This document shows positions 25,453-38,776 of a stretch of 64,000 bases of DNA, one piece after another. The first letter of the stretch is position 1. Every line of letters starts with the position of its first letter. The notes under the pieces are model-generated. The model ran no database searches, was not told the DNA's origin, and was given only the letters and a program-made list of their open reading frames with translations. Origin of the DNA: Lanius collurio (taxonomy: Eukaryota; Chordata; Aves; Passeriformes; Laniidae); contig JACBWW010000003.1 of assembly GCA_020086605.1 (NCBI GenBank), positions 4,997,260-5,061,259 on the forward strand, read 5' to 3'. Position numbers and translations under genes: made by a program.

Positions 25453-25640
25453 CATAGAATCATTTAATTTGCAAAAAGCCTCCAAATCATCAAGCCCAAC
25501 CTTTGACTAATCACCTCCTTTTTAAAATTAACCTGGCACTAAGTGCCAAGTCTAGTAAATTCTTGAATACTTTCAGGGATGGTGACTCCTCTATCTGTCT
25601 GAGTCCATTCCAGTCTGTTCCAGTCCTTCTGCTTTCACAC
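25453..25640 (-). mobile_element. CR1 LINE 3' fragment
   Basis: Starts with TCATAGAATCATTTAATTTG, the reverse complement of the CR1 3' tail, followed by the diagnostic ATCATCAAGCCCAACC block and, at about 25573, CAGGGATGGTGACTCC. The element is therefore 5'-truncated and inserted antisense to GABBR2. The far (5') end is uncertain because the match fades after about 25600. Confidence 0.85.
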
Positions 25641-26961
25641 TGAGCAGGCTGGATAGCTCTTCCCCAGGAAACATATATTCCCATCTCTAATATAGTCAAG
25701 AGGGATCCCTGCTTCTGTTAGAAGTATGCTATAGGATCCAAATTAGTAATACACATACCCTGTTTTGAAAAGTCAGGTTATTTATAAGCCTGGTGAGGCA
25801 AATAGCCCTAAATACTGCCTTCACCTGAGTCAAAATGGAAAGCTGAGTACATCAGGGGAAGCAAATCCCTGTGCTCCTCAAGAATAAGGTGTCTGACATA
25901 CACAGACACCCTAATCCTCAAGCAATCAATTTTACTCTTTTAGAATACTGCTTGTACCACACAGGCTATAGAGTGGAGCCATGGAGAGCTCAGTGGATTG
26001 CAGGAATGTCACATGTTCACAGAAGCTGACAATTCCTCCTTGAATATGAAGCATGTGTTTCTCACATTTAGGAGAGAAAATAAGGAGAGGTTCCCTGCAC
26101 AGAGAAAGTGAAGCTAAGCCTTCATCTCATTCTGGCCCTTCAAAAGGTCAGTGCAGAAAGTGTTGTAACACAAAGTGATTTTAACCTGACTCTGCTAATG
26201 TGACATTTGGAGCATGGCTGTGGCAGTCTGATGTGACAGCAGGAAATGTTGCGTTTGTGCTGTGTTGGTAAATGGCAGACGGCCTGATAAAAATGAGGGA
26301 CTGATTCATGTATTTAGTCTGTGCTTCCCCTCTCCAGAGGAAAAGACTTTGAAAAGTCTCTGAAGTGTGAATCCCAAAGGTCAGAAAATGCACGAAGGGC
26401 TTGTTGAATTCAGAGAATAGAACAGAATTTTTAAAAAATCTTTTGTGAATTTTCACACCCAGAAAATGTTAAGTTGGATTTAAGGCTGCAGTTGTATACA
26501 AAACCTATAAATCATAAAAAGCTTTTTAACTGCTCATATCCAGGTTTGATAAATTCAGCTGACAACCTAAGTGATAACCTGTAGCCAAATGCTAGATTTT
26601 TGCCTGTGTGTTACTGGTTCATTTTTCATCACTTTAGGACTATTTTAATCCGTGAAAGACTCAGGTAACTTTAGTTCATCTGATTTACTGGGCTAGCTAA
26701 AATCAGTGGTGCACATAACTCCAACTGTAGGCTGACTCTGGAGCAAGTGGGGTTTACAGAAGGATTAGTTCTGGAAAAGAGTGTGGGCTCACAAGCCATA
26801 AATATGTAGATAGGTGTCCTTTGGATATAGAATGCCCTACTGATGGCATGGACTATAGTGTAAGTAAAATATTTCATCTTTCCTCTGGGCTTGAGTTGGA
26901 CTTGTTTTGCCATTTCCCTTATTAATACATGTTTCAATTATCGTTTTTTTAATGAAAGTTC

Positions 26962-26990
26962 ATTTATTTATTTATTTATTTATTTATTAG
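26962..26990. repeat. (TTTA)n microsatellite
   Basis: About seven ATTT units in a clean run, preceded by a T run at about 26944. No element body is recognisable next to it. Confidence 0.9.
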
Positions 26991-27139
26991 CCCTGCATGA
27001 TCTATTTCTTTGTATGGAAGAGGCTGACTAAAAGAAAGGAATACAAAAGATAAAATGTTAGGGGTAAAGAAAACTGAGTTATAAGTCTCAATTTCTAAGT
27101 TGCTCAGGCATTTTGAAAATGCTACCCAAAGTGGATTTT

Positions 27140-27287
27140 CCCAAAGATTAGCTCCATTGGTCAGAGCATGGTCCTAATAACAGCAAGGATGTGAGTTCTG
27201 TCCCCATATGGGCCATTCACTTAAGAGCTGGACTTGATGATCCATTTGGGTCCCTCCCAAATCAGAATATCCTGTGATTCTGTGAAG
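27140..27287 (+). mobile_element. tRNA-Ile-derived SINE with CR1 tail (TguSINE1-like)
   Basis: The head (about 27140-27215) follows the tRNA-Ile(AAT) gene: GATTAGCTCCATTGGTCAGA covers box A, CCTAATAACAGCAAGG covers the anticodon arm, and GAGTTCTGTCCCC covers a mutated box B, ending GGGCCA. Directly after it comes a CR1 3' tail (GAGCTGGACTTGATGATCC near 27226, then CCTGTGATTCTGTGA). This two-part build is the known songbird SINE TguSINE1, which is thought to be mobilised by CR1 reverse transcriptase. Box A and box B both carry substitutions, so this copy is probably silent. It is not a functional tRNA gene. Confidence 0.85.
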
Positions 27288-27999
27288 CTAGCTGGCAGCC
27301 AAGTCAACCTTGACATGCCCCATCCCAAATGGAGCAAAGCTGAAATCTAACTTTTTAAAAGTGTAGTAGCCAGATAAATGCATCTCCTTTGGTTTCAGAA
27401 TTGAAGATTTGAGCATGTAAGGATTTTTTCAAGCCTTGCTTTTCTTGGACCTTTGTTTTGATTGACAAAGGAGATCTGGCCAGAATAATGATGTTTCTTT
27501 GCTCTTTCACTGAATAAGAGAATGAGAATAACAGTCTAGGTAGGAGCATTGCAAAGTTCCTCAGCACTGCCTTGTGAAATTTAATGTTGAGATTTACTTA
27601 GCATGAGATCCTAAAAGGAATAAAAGTTTATCTTAAATGATCTGTCAGGTTCAATTTATTTGCAGTAATTTGCCTGGAGCTCTTCCATTTAGCAAAACCT
27701 TGGCTGCTCTTGCATGGGCAGAGGGCTTGGAAGAAAAGGTTCTTTTTGCTGCCTAACGATGTGCCCATGCAAAGTAGTCCAACTAACATTCCTGGCAGGG
27801 CTTCCCATCCCACAGAGCTATGGACAGATGTACTTGAAGAGTAGATTTGGGCCTTCACAATCTGCATGCATACTCCTGGTGCTGGCCAACAGATCCTACA
27901 GAAATGGGTACTGCCTCATTCATGACAGATTTGAGGAATTCAAGAAATTACTGTGATTTCTGGTCAAGGTGACAAGGTGACAAGGTGGAGATCAGTCAA

Positions 28000-28058
28000 A
28001 GGTTGAACTCCATGACATCGGAGATCTTTTCCAAACTAAATTATTCTGTGATTCTGTC
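28000..28058 (+). mobile_element. CR1 3' tail fragment
   Basis: GGTTGAACTCCATGACATC, then GGAGATCTTTTCCAAACTAA and ATTATTCTGTGATTCTGTC match the CR1 3' end. Just upstream, GTGACAAG/GTGACAAG/GTGGAGATC (27969-27993) is a short local duplication. The 5' part is missing or unrecognisable. Confidence 0.75.
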
Positions 28059-30556
28059 ATTACAAACAGCCTCCTTGCCTCAAACAGCACAGCTATGGCC
28101 AGGCATGGGTAATGGGGGCAAGGTGCACTCATGCCTTTGGGCTGATGCCCACTGTGGGCTCTTGACATGCATTAAAATTATGCAGGTTGGAACCCTACAT
28201 TTAGCAGTGCTGCTCCTGAACTTCAGATAACAAGCTGCAGATGCAAAGGATGGGGAGAAGAGATGATTTCTAGCCCTTAGCAGCACCTGTTTCTTTGCTC
28301 TTTCACCAGCTCACTAATATATAGACTAAAAGAACAGGTGTAACAGTGGCTCATCAGTATTCTTCATTGCAATATAATTAATTGATCTCATGACTGTCTG
28401 AAATTTATACTCATTCAAGAGGCATTCATTCCAGGTGACATTCATATCCCCATCATTTTTAGATAAATTTAGGATGAAATGTTATGCTTTAGTTAAGACT
28501 ACATATATTCCTCTTGTTTGCTTTCCTTTCATCTAGGCATTGAAACTATTACTAAAAAAAAGCAAAAAGTGGGGAGACAGGAGTAAGGGAGTGAAATGTT
28601 ACATTTGCATGTCATAAACCAACTACTCAAGTACTCGAAAGTCAGCAATTAGGGGATCATAGGTTAAAGCTCACCAATAGGTTTTCCCTCCATTCTAAAG
28701 TATAAAATTACTAATGTTGGAAATCTCTAGCAATGAAGAAGTTATGAGCAGCTGAGGCAAACTCATTCAAGGTCCAGATAAGGAAACTGGAATAGCCTGT
28801 GCTGACAGACATGATTTTAAGTGGGTGAGAGATTAGGTCATAGAGTGGCTTTTAGTCACTTTGCATTAGGAAAGTGAAATTCTGCCCCTGCTTTCCATTG
28901 CTCAGGATGGAGATGGAAACACAGAGTTGAAATATTTCAAAATGTTACTCTAATTCAGCCAAATTGTTTGCCACTTAGCATTCAAAATAGTTTCTTCACT
29001 AAAACAGAAATGGCTAGACTGCCCCAAGATGCACAGAAAGGAAGTAAAATCTTCAGGAATTTTCCCTTTGTCAATCTTTTTTTATTAATGTTTTGATATC
29101 CTCCCAGAGTAGAGAACTGCTAAAAAAATAGACTTTGAAAACCAGGTTAATTCTTCCTGTGGTAAAAATGCTAGGAATTTTAAAACTGGTTAAATTTTTT
29201 ATAAAATAAATAGTGATGTGCATATACTGTTATCTCAGATTCAACATAGGCATCATATAACATCCTCTGTCACCACCATGTGTGTATTTTCCACATTTTG
29301 TAGAGGGCCAGTAGCAATCAGTCCCTGGAATAGTGGTAAACTCCTTTGCTTTGGCTAGAATATCCTCCTGTGTATTCCCTTTTCTCAGATGGTATGAGTT
29401 TTCTGGGAATTGTTCTCATCTGAGATTTGTGAATTGCTGTTCAAGAAATTGCCCCAGATTTCCCAAGCTACAAGACGTGGGTGCCTTGTAATGGTCTGCA
29501 GCAGAAGGAAAGCTGCCTGGCTTGTACACATGATAGGGTTCCATACCTGTACTACAATTCAGCAGCCTTCTCAATGATGGGATTTTTGCCTGTGGCCCAT
29601 GATTACGAGGGTAGAGAACAACTTATGGGACTCTTTAGATTACATGTTGGCCAGATCATTGGGTAACCCTTTGTAATGGTCAAGTAGTAGAAGGAGCTGC
29701 CAAGAAAGTTATGCCATTCACATTTTATTTTTCAAAACAAGCTAACTAGATGATGGTGGGTAATTAATCCCAATGGAGTGACAAAGGACAAACAAAATTG
29801 AGCAATTGTTTCTCTTTTTCATCTGGAATGGTTCTATAAATTGTGTTGTTACATAAAAATCAATAGCTGATCTGTTAGATGGATAAAACCCAAACAGATA
29901 AAATATAAATGAAGCTGCATCACACTGAATTGGGTCAAATTACATTGGAAATGGGTCAAGCCTTTAGGAATCCTTCCCTACTGATGATTATAATGAGTGC
30001 ACAAGGTTTTAAAACCAGCTTACAGGTTTTAATCAGCAATAGCTTATGGTATGATGAATTTCTGCTGTATATGTGCCGTAATTAAGCAGTACTTTATGAA
30101 GACAGTGTAGTTGTACCAGTGTAAACTCTGAACCTGATACAACAAAGTTCTGAATCTTGAAACGTTAAATTGATTGGGCATTCAGGACTTTCAGCACCTC
30201 ACACAGTCAAACCTGCAATGCAACAGACAATGTAAGACACTTCATTTTGCACATGAATTAAATATTCATCTGTGACTGCAGCAGCTTTTAAATTTTAAAG
30301 GTATTGATCCACAGCCTACTTTGATCTTACAGTGTATAATCTGAACCAATGTTAATATTAAGTACCCAAATATAGAATTTATGTTCTTGAGGCACGTGAA
30401 ATACAAAATTTTATTTCCTTCAAGAAATGAAGTTATTCCAGGCATGTGATAGTGTGTTGCAATGCCTTCTCCAAAGAGTACAAATGAAAAAGGTGTACAT
30501 AAAATTTTATTCTTGCTAAAGTGCCTATACAGTTAATCATGTGTCATTTTGAATGT

Positions 30557-30640
30557 GGTTTTTTTTGTTTGGTTTTTTTTTTTTTGGTTTTTGGTTGGTT
30601 GGTTGGTTGGTTTTTGTTTGTTTGTTTTGTTTTGTTTTGA
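30557..30640. repeat. T/G-rich tract with (GGTT)n and (TTTTG)n
   Basis: Runs of T are followed by about five GGTT units and then TTTG/TTTTG units. Only T and G occur over most of its length on the + strand, like the tracts at 5538, 47617 and 52681. Confidence 0.9.
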
Positions 30641-33331
30641 TACATGTACAAATTGTCTGTGCTTGCCAGGTGAAAATGAACATCCAAATTTCAACAATAT
30701 ATTTGTTTTATTTTATAGTTGAATATTATGGATTTAATTGAAAACTACTTTAGTTGGTTTACCAATTAAATGGTAAGAATGTAGATCCTCAAGCTGTTCC
30801 TCAGATGTTTGCTTGATCTTTAACTCCCTGCATGCCCACATTTACACCAGCATTTGTCTGTGCTTGACTTAGGCTAAAATGTGGCACATCTAAGCCCTAG
30901 TACTTTAGGACAAATTATTTTCTTTCAAGTTGCAACATTGCTGAGGATGTCCCCATGCATAGCAGACAGGCCACGCACATAAAAAGTGTGTAATTCAGAT
31001 GTAGATCCATCCTCTGCTTGATGCGGAGCAGGAAGTTGCATCAAAACATCCTTTATTTTGAAGTTACTGAACTGCTCCTGAGACGTATCTGGGGTGAATT
31101 TCTAAGTCTTTCCTGCTTATTCTTTTTTGCTATGTATAACTACCTAAATAACCACAAAGAAAGAGCAAAATGACAGTCCAGGAGCTGGCAAATTAATCTA
31201 AACTGGGGAGAGCTGAGTTAGGATCCCTTATCCAGATTTTTCTGAGAGAGAACTTAAACCCTTATTTAATGTATCTCAGAGGAATGTTCCTGTGACTGAC
31301 CTAGGAGACTAAGTGGGGTTAGCAGAACTTCCTTTTTCTTGTCTCAAAAAAGTATTGAGTTAGATGTAGAATATACTTGCACTGTTAATTATGCCCATGC
31401 TTGGTTTTGACCTTGGTGCCTAGGTCATTGAATGTCCTGGCCAACACAAGTGGAAACAGAAATTCCTTAACTTATATTTGAACAGTTATAGATGTTTGAA
31501 TTACTTTGTTAACAGGAAAAGGTAAACAATTAGCTTAAACTATTTAAATGGTAGTAAAATATCAAGAAAAATCTTAAGCCCAAATATGTCAGTGCAACAG
31601 GAGTCATTTTTGGCTGAGCTCAGTTTTTGTTGTCTGTGTACAGCACTCTATTTGTTCAGGTGTAAGTGACAGCAGGATTGTTTTTTGTGAGCGGATATTG
31701 TTTGTTTTAGTGGCCTTTTTGAAAAACCTTCCTTCCAAAAATTTGTCCTTCAACTCTTTTCAAAGCTATGCTACTATGTGTGATAAATCATTGGATAAGA
31801 AGGGAATAATTTATTAGTTCTGTGTTTGTTTTCCTTCACCTTTCTTTTGTAAGGAGGTCATCTCAGGAGATGAAATCTGTGTCATGTGTCATCTCCCTGA
31901 AAATTTGAACAACCTACCCAGATATTTGCATCTGGGCAAGTTGTCTTGAACTGCCTTAAAGAAAGATGCAGGCAATTCCAGAATGAAACTAAATCTTATA
32001 CTTTGGTTTTGTGTCTATGGGATACCAAGCAAAACATGCTCTATAAGAAGTGCCAGTTTTCCTCAGTTTCTTGGCAAGGACACCCTGGAAAAGGTAGTTG
32101 TGATATGGAAGTCTACACCATATCCATCGAAGTTTGGACAGAGGAATCCCACCAAATCACCCTCCAACTAATAAATAATGCAGTGGCTATAAAAGGGAGG
32201 AATTAACTACAGCAATAATAACGAGTTAAATCAAGCACTACCCAATTGCCTCTTCTGTAGGTTTAAAATCTCCAGTCACTTCCCATATAATAAAGTTTAA
32301 ATAACCAAGTTCAGACACTTGTTTTCTATTGGCTTTAGATCTCACAAAAGTAATTTGGTGCTGCTGAAGAATAAATCAAATAAAATTAAATCTGTAAATA
32401 TGAGAATCCTTGCTGAGAAAGCTGAGAAAGCCCAAACTGTATTTTTTAGTAATTCAAATTAAGATTAAATTAATTTTAGATTCCTCCCCAGCACAATAAT
32501 TTGGACAACACAGCAAATCAGAAGACTACTTCCTCAGTTCCTAGAACTGGTAGGTATATCACCCAGAATGACTTATTATCTAGGACAAGGGATAAAAGGA
32601 AACTTTACCATCCTAACTTATACTGTCTTGGCACATAAAGTTTTCTTGTACACACCTATCATGATGAATGCCTAACCGTACACCATCCAGAAACCAGGAA
32701 GCTTTCAGTGAGGTTAGCAGCACCAGGCTCTGTGCCACTTCTTACCCTCTGTATGGTGAACTGTGAACAGAAATGTTCATCCACATTTTTCACTCTTTAG
32801 GCTGCCCTTAAAGCTGGTTTGGAATAATAATTTGCTTTAAAAGATTGAGCAAATTAGTTTTGTTGAAGGTCTGATAATGTGTGTGTTTATGATGCCGAAG
32901 CTCAGCTGGCTGAACCAAGGTAGCTGAGTTGGTGACCCAACAGCCTGTGAAAAGGTGCCTTTCTGGTGTGTGGTGCCTTATGTCTTTTAGCAGAAAGCTG
33001 TCATGAGCCGTCTTGTGGGATGTGTCACCTCAGGATGATGGGTTCAGTTTTGAGTGAATTTTAGAAGCACAGAAATTGTTAGTGTTGTACCTGGGTTTTG
33101 GAGACTTTGTGGGCTCCCTGAGGCGCCTTGCTAATTGCTTGTTCTCTTAGATTTGGAGGAGAGCTGTGGCTGACTGCATCCCCTTGTGCCTGTTCAGAGC
33201 AGCAAGCCAGTTTGGTATCTAGTCACAACAGCAGAGATTCCTGTGTCTCTCCCTCTTATCAGATTTGTTACCAACACAGAATATTTTGGCAGTCACAGCT
33301 CTACAGAAACAGACCAATCAATCAAACTAAC

Positions 33332-33360
33332 AAAAAAAAAAAAAACCCAAACCCAAACCA
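33332..33360. repeat. A-run plus (ACCCAA) repeats
   Basis: Thirteen to fourteen A are followed by three CCCAAA/ACCCAA units. Short simple repeat; a tail remnant of a retroposon is possible but nothing upstream identifies one. Confidence 0.8.
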
Positions 33361-36300
33361 AATGCTGTGCTTTGTTACAAGTATATAATTTTATATGTTT
33401 TTTCTAAAAAAATGTATTGACATTTACTGAATTTTGCTGTATGTAGTAATCCTGTTTAACATATGGGAAAGAGATTAAATATTTCAAAAGTTTTATTTTG
33501 CATTTGTTGGTTTTGCTTGACAATCAAATGAAGTTGCAAGATAAATTAAGTCGCAGTAAGAAAAAATCATTTATGCAGTATTGAAACCTGTAAGTTGATT
33601 TCATTAATTCATTATTTGTTTCCACCAAAAATTAAATACTGACAAAAATAGTAATTTAATTTGGATATAGTCCTTTTAAAACTGGCTTTAAAACTTTCTT
33701 TTATTTATGATTGCTATAAAATCCATAGTAGTATAATTTTAGATACATATCATCGTATCTGGGTTCCTCTTACAAAAATTTGTTGGGATAATTTTGTTCA
33801 ACTTCATTTTCAAGGGGCCTGTTTTCTTTCTAATGTAGAACTAAATTAGTCATACACAGGTTCCTCCAAGTAAATGTCTCATGCAAGAAGCAGAGAAATT
33901 CAGATGGTTTTTCACCACTTCAAATTATGTGTATAGTGCTTTCCTGATTGTTAAATTACACTCTAGGCTAGGTCAAGGTATAGAATAATTTTTATTTTCA
34001 AGTGGATGGGAAGTAGACGATTTAGAAGCATATTACTGGGTATCAGAGAGCAGGTAATTTTATGTTTAAGCTCAATGAAAGGTTTGTATGGGCTGCAAAG
34101 GAGGCTTTTATTAAGAAAATAGGAGCAAGAAATTGAACCTCTTCAAAACAGATTTACCCAATTTCTTTTACTAAAGTCAGTGAGTGGGTTTTCACAAAAC
34201 CGGTGTCAGCTATTGAGGGGAAAAGACAATGTACAAGCTAGATCATGATAGATTTAGCTTTTGTTTTCAATTGAATGCAATTATCTTTCATCCACAAAGG
34301 TTTTACAGCAGTCCTGTAAAAATCTCGTAAGATATGAAAAGCTCTACTGAAGGAAATAAAAACAGTACATCTGAGAACATCATGCCTCGAGTTAAAAAAT
34401 GAAAAAAAGATTTTATACATTATCAAAAATGCCATGTCAGTTTACATCTTCTGTTTGTTCATTACTTCATTTTCATATGCAAAATCAGGAAACTCAGAAG
34501 TACAGTTTTATAAACAAAAGTCGCAAGCCAAGTAGTTATTGCTGTTCTGTTGGTGAATCACTATTTTTGAACTGGACCCAGCTAATGATACCTGTAACTG
34601 TCTCTTTGGATGTCTTCTGGAAGACTTCAAAATGGTAGAGAAATGCCCCAAACAGTTTTTGTTTTGAGAAACTAGATAGATATGAGATTAAGGACTTAAC
34701 AATAGATAAGCAGGCACGTAAATACTATTTCCTTTGGAGGTATGCAAGTATTGAGGATACTCATGGTTGTGTCTCAGGGCTCTGGTCTCTCCAGGATTAC
34801 ATGCTATAACTTTTGGCAATGAAGCGTGGCAAGGCTGTGTCTGTGTCCTCCCCTCATTTCTCTGTGCCTTCTCACCACCTTTGCTGCTGTTCACCAGGCT
34901 CAGCATGGTTTCCTGACCTGACCATCGAGCTGTGTGTGTGTCCTACAGGTGTCCTACAGCCTGCTTTTTGGTCTCTCTTGTCAGTTCTCTTGGTCTTGCA
35001 AAGTATTTTTGGCATGTTGAAGAGGGTGGGGTGGGGCATGTGTCAAAGCTGTGAAAGGATTCAGTATTTTCAGAATAGGAGCATGAATAGGAAAGGACTC
35101 TGTCATTAATGGCTAGTCCAGAAGGGTCCATGAAGTTTTCATGGTAGCTCCACTGTCCCTCCCACATACACACACAAGACATAGTAGAAAACCCATGATG
35201 TGCTACCCTTGAATAAAACAGCAGCTTCAAAATCTGCCAGACTACCTGGGGACATTCTGCACAGGGATGAAATACCCCAAGTGATGTAGCAGGTTGACAG
35301 GGTCTCAATACCAGTTGCAGAAGTGAGAATTGCTTTCCCAATGAATTGTAATAATCCTATTCTTTACAGCTCAGGGTCGAAAAGCCTCTGCAGAAACAGT
35401 CCACAAATAGGATATATGAGTAATAGAATATTTTTCATTTAACTAAGAAACTTCCATTTCTAGGAATATATCCTCTGGTGCGTGCCAGAAATAATTCAGC
35501 AGAGCAAAAGCAAAGCAAGTTGGTGCTGCACATGGAAAACAGAGGTGCTGCCAAACAGCAGTGCTCTCCCCATCAATGGTGTGATTGAAAAGGAGCCAGC
35601 AACTCCTCCTGCAGCAAGGCCAGTGCAGAGGACGATGCAACACAAGCACTGTTCTGTTCAGCAGCTGTGTTTTTCCCCGTGTTCATTTGTGGTACTGCTG
35701 CAATGAGGGGTTAACATGATCTGGTTAAGTGAAAAAGTGATTTAAGCAGGGTGGGCTTATACCCAAGGCAAACCTTAGTAAGAGCTTTGCAATATGTGCC
35801 ATAAGTCCTGGCCCCTCTGCTGTCTCCTTTTTTTTCCTGATACTGGTACCAGGACTGCTGCCAGGACATCTCTGTTCCTCCTAGAAAGTCAGATGGTAAG
35901 ACCATTAAGGTGAGGAGGGCATCAGGAATAAGGAAAAGACTGTAGCTGGAATTTGATGGTTCCAGATTTCCAAATATACAAATGAAAATCCAGGGACTGG
36001 TCTCACACAATAAGTGTGATTTCTTCTCCAGGTTATGTTTCACGTGTTTGTGGCTGCTGTTTGCTTATGAGTTTTGACCTTTGTTTTCTTACTTTGTTCT
36101 TGTTTAAATCACATTACTTAAATCTAGAAAGTAGAAATTTGTGCTGGATTTTTCTGTACCTACTCAAAACACAGGGAAGCAAGAGAACATTTTTACATCT
36201 TTTACTGAAAAAGCAGTAAGAACACTTGACTTGCATTGATAGCTCCCATGAATCTGTAGATGCTATTGCCGAAGAAGGAATTGCTTATAAGACAGCAAAG

Positions 36301-37410
36301 AGACAAAAATTGTGCCTAAGTTTAAGTACTTTTTAATTACAGTTTTGTGCTGAGATTCTTAAAATTTGAGGAGATAAAAATTTATGGTCAAGTATATATC
36401 TCTAACTATATAAAACACGTAATGTAGATTATCATTCTGTTCCAGTCTTTTTTTTTTTTTTTTCTTTTCTTCTTCTGGAAACATTCTATGACTTACATTT
36501 CCAACAGTGCTGTAAATATCAAGGGATTGGTAGCAGCTACTCAGATGCATACACACTGAGATATGTACTCACTCATTTCAGGTAAGGATTAAAACCCCTT
36601 CTCACAGTTTAATCACAGTGGTTTTGACTTTCAGACTCCACAGAAATAAAGTTAATGGGATAACTGACTTTTGTACACAGCTTATACTAATACTTTGTTA
36701 TCAGTTTCAGGGAAAAGCTTTTTAAAATATTTTTAAAGTGGTTTTAGCATTACCTGCTTCCATATTTCTGCTTACTCTCATACTCCAAACAAGCCTCAGC
36801 TTTCTTTACTTATCACACACCTAAAATTTTAACATTGTCTCAGGCAAAAGGCAAAAAGCAAAAAAATACGTTAAAACAGTTAGATACATATCCCTCTCAC
36901 TTAAAGCCCTGCAATTTTTTGAGTTTTGATCTGCAATGAAAAATCAATTACATTATACAGCGGTTTTCCAGAATTTTGTGCATCTTATGGAGGTTATTTA
37001 ATCTAGTATTTTATGCCCAAGCAATTAAAAAAAAATTCTACCATTCTTAGGCTCCTACAGCAACAGTCATACACTAAAAAAATGCATACTTCTGCTTTTC
37101 TAGTTTTAATCAGCTTTTCAAGGATCTTTGCCTTATATTACATTTCACTCCTACAGGCATAAATCCTGTCCTAACAAAACAGTGTTGCTGTATGCTATCA
37201 ATTTTCTGGGTAGAATAGATTCTCTCAAACTAGGAGTGTCCTGTCAAACTGTTTTCTCTTAGTACCTAAAATATCAGTTTTAATTCTGGAAACTCTTAGT
37301 GGAGTGTATTTAATGTTATGCACAAATACAGTGCTCTGCTTATGCATAAACGCTTGTGTGCTCTGGCTGTGTTTTGCCACGCAACTTTATTCCAGAGCTG
37401 TCTGTCAGGT

Positions 37411-37480
37411 GTATTATATAACTGCTCTATATTAATTATTAAATCCTTTATTATTTAGAGTAATTATAATTTAATGGCTG
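37411..37480. promoter_or_regulatory. TAAT-rich patch, speculative enhancer-like sequence
   Basis: ATTAATTATTAAATCC and GAGTAATTATAATTTAATGG give several homeodomain-type TAAT/ATTA cores on both strands within about 70 bp. Such clusters occur in conserved non-coding elements of neuronal genes, but AT-rich intron also produces them by chance. Conservation cannot be judged from one sequence. Confidence 0.15.
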
Positions 37481-38710
37481 TAGCTTTCCATGGGAGGCTT
37501 TTTCTCTTAATGTTACTCTGTTTCCTGTAGCTATTCAAACTCCAGATGAAGGAATAAAAGGAAAAATAAATCAGAATTTAAACTGAAACAGCACAACAAT
37601 ATGTATACATATTTTAGGAAAATTTTTGAAGCAATCATTAAAGATAAAATCAATGAGTCTCACTTTAAAATTGTTTCTTAGTCAGTCTGCTACACCAATT
37701 TCTTTGCTCTCATCAAAACACATTGCTCCTAATTAGTGCTAAAAGGAAATCGCCATTAGACCTTTTTCTTCCTTTTTTATTTTTTTTCCAGTGGATTAGT
37801 ACAAAGAGATTACTCAAAACAGGTTAAAGCAAGTAGAGGTTTGCTCAAGCAGCAGGAGAAAGCAGTTATTTCTCTGGAACTTTAATCAGTTCCAGTTGGA
37901 GTGTGTTTCTTTTCTCTTGAATACAGTATTAGCTTACAGGTAAAAGAACCTAAATCTGACCAAATCAAAACAGTTTTCTTAATGAGTTTTCTTTCACAAA
38001 GTTTATTAATTTGGGGTTTTGATTTTTACTTTGTAAGTTTTAACATCATTAGATTATAAAATTAAAAATAATGAAATAGTAGTGATGATAAACTTTGAAA
38101 TTCAAGACTAGATTTCATCCTACTAAAATGTACTGGTAGCATCTGGAGGAATTAGAACAACTCTATCAACATGAAAAGCCTGGATCAGAGTGGGCTAAAT
38201 TCTGAATTGGCTATCATCTTGTGCTTTGGTCTCATCATGACCTACAATTCACATATATTTACATTTTTAAAAAGAAGGCATCAAATGGAAATTTATAATG
38301 TGAGAAATATTTTTGTAGGGGTCTCTTGGGCTGGGCTGCTACACAAAACATTTCAAATGCAGGTGTTTGAAACCCCACCACTTCTTTTGTAGACATCAGC
38401 CCCTTGTGAGGAGTTCCATCTCCTGAATCTGTCTCTTAAAGTCTGTGACAATTGAGTGGGGCATGGGGATTTTTCCTCCTCTTCCAGTGCTTGAGGTCAT
38501 GGGGCTTCACAGCCTCACCATGTGCACCTCTCAGCCAGTGCCCCAGGCTCTGGGTCTCTTCCACAAGTGTTTACAGCCTCACAGCATCCCTACGCCTGGC
38601 AAACAATCCAAACTTTCCAAACTTCTCAGGTGGCCTCATGGGGGTCAAAAAGATAGACAAGAAAGATTTTGAAGAGGGATTTCCCAGCAGCCACTACTAC
38701 TGGTAAAACA

Positions 38711-38776
38711 CATCTCTGCCCATGGCAGGGGAGTTGGAACTAGAGGATCTTTAAGGACCTTTCCTATGATTCTAAA
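38711..38776 (+). mobile_element. CR1 3' end fragment
   Basis: CCCATGGCAGGGGAGTTGGA, then ACTAGAGGATCTTTAAGGAC and CCTATGATTCTAAAACA follow the CR1 3' end closely, in the same orientation as GABBR2. The sequence upstream (38400-38700) may be older CR1 3'-UTR but I could not align it confidently. Confidence 0.85.

Larger units (their letters stand above)
28059..38710. other. Intronic sequence with simple repeats only
   Basis: About 10.6 kb. Besides the two simple tracts listed separately (30557-30640, 33332-33360) I see no named repeat. An AT-rich patch at 37411-37480 is dense in TAAT/ATTA cores. A GC-richer patch at 35462-35706 is open in one + frame behind a possible acceptor (CCATTTCTAG at about 35463) but has no recognised domain. 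No GABBR2 exon was found. Confidence 0.5.

Noticed and set aside
27140..27215. tRNA-Ile gene
   Set aside because: Box A and box B are mutated, the acceptor stem is not paired, and a CR1 tail follows directly: it is a SINE head.
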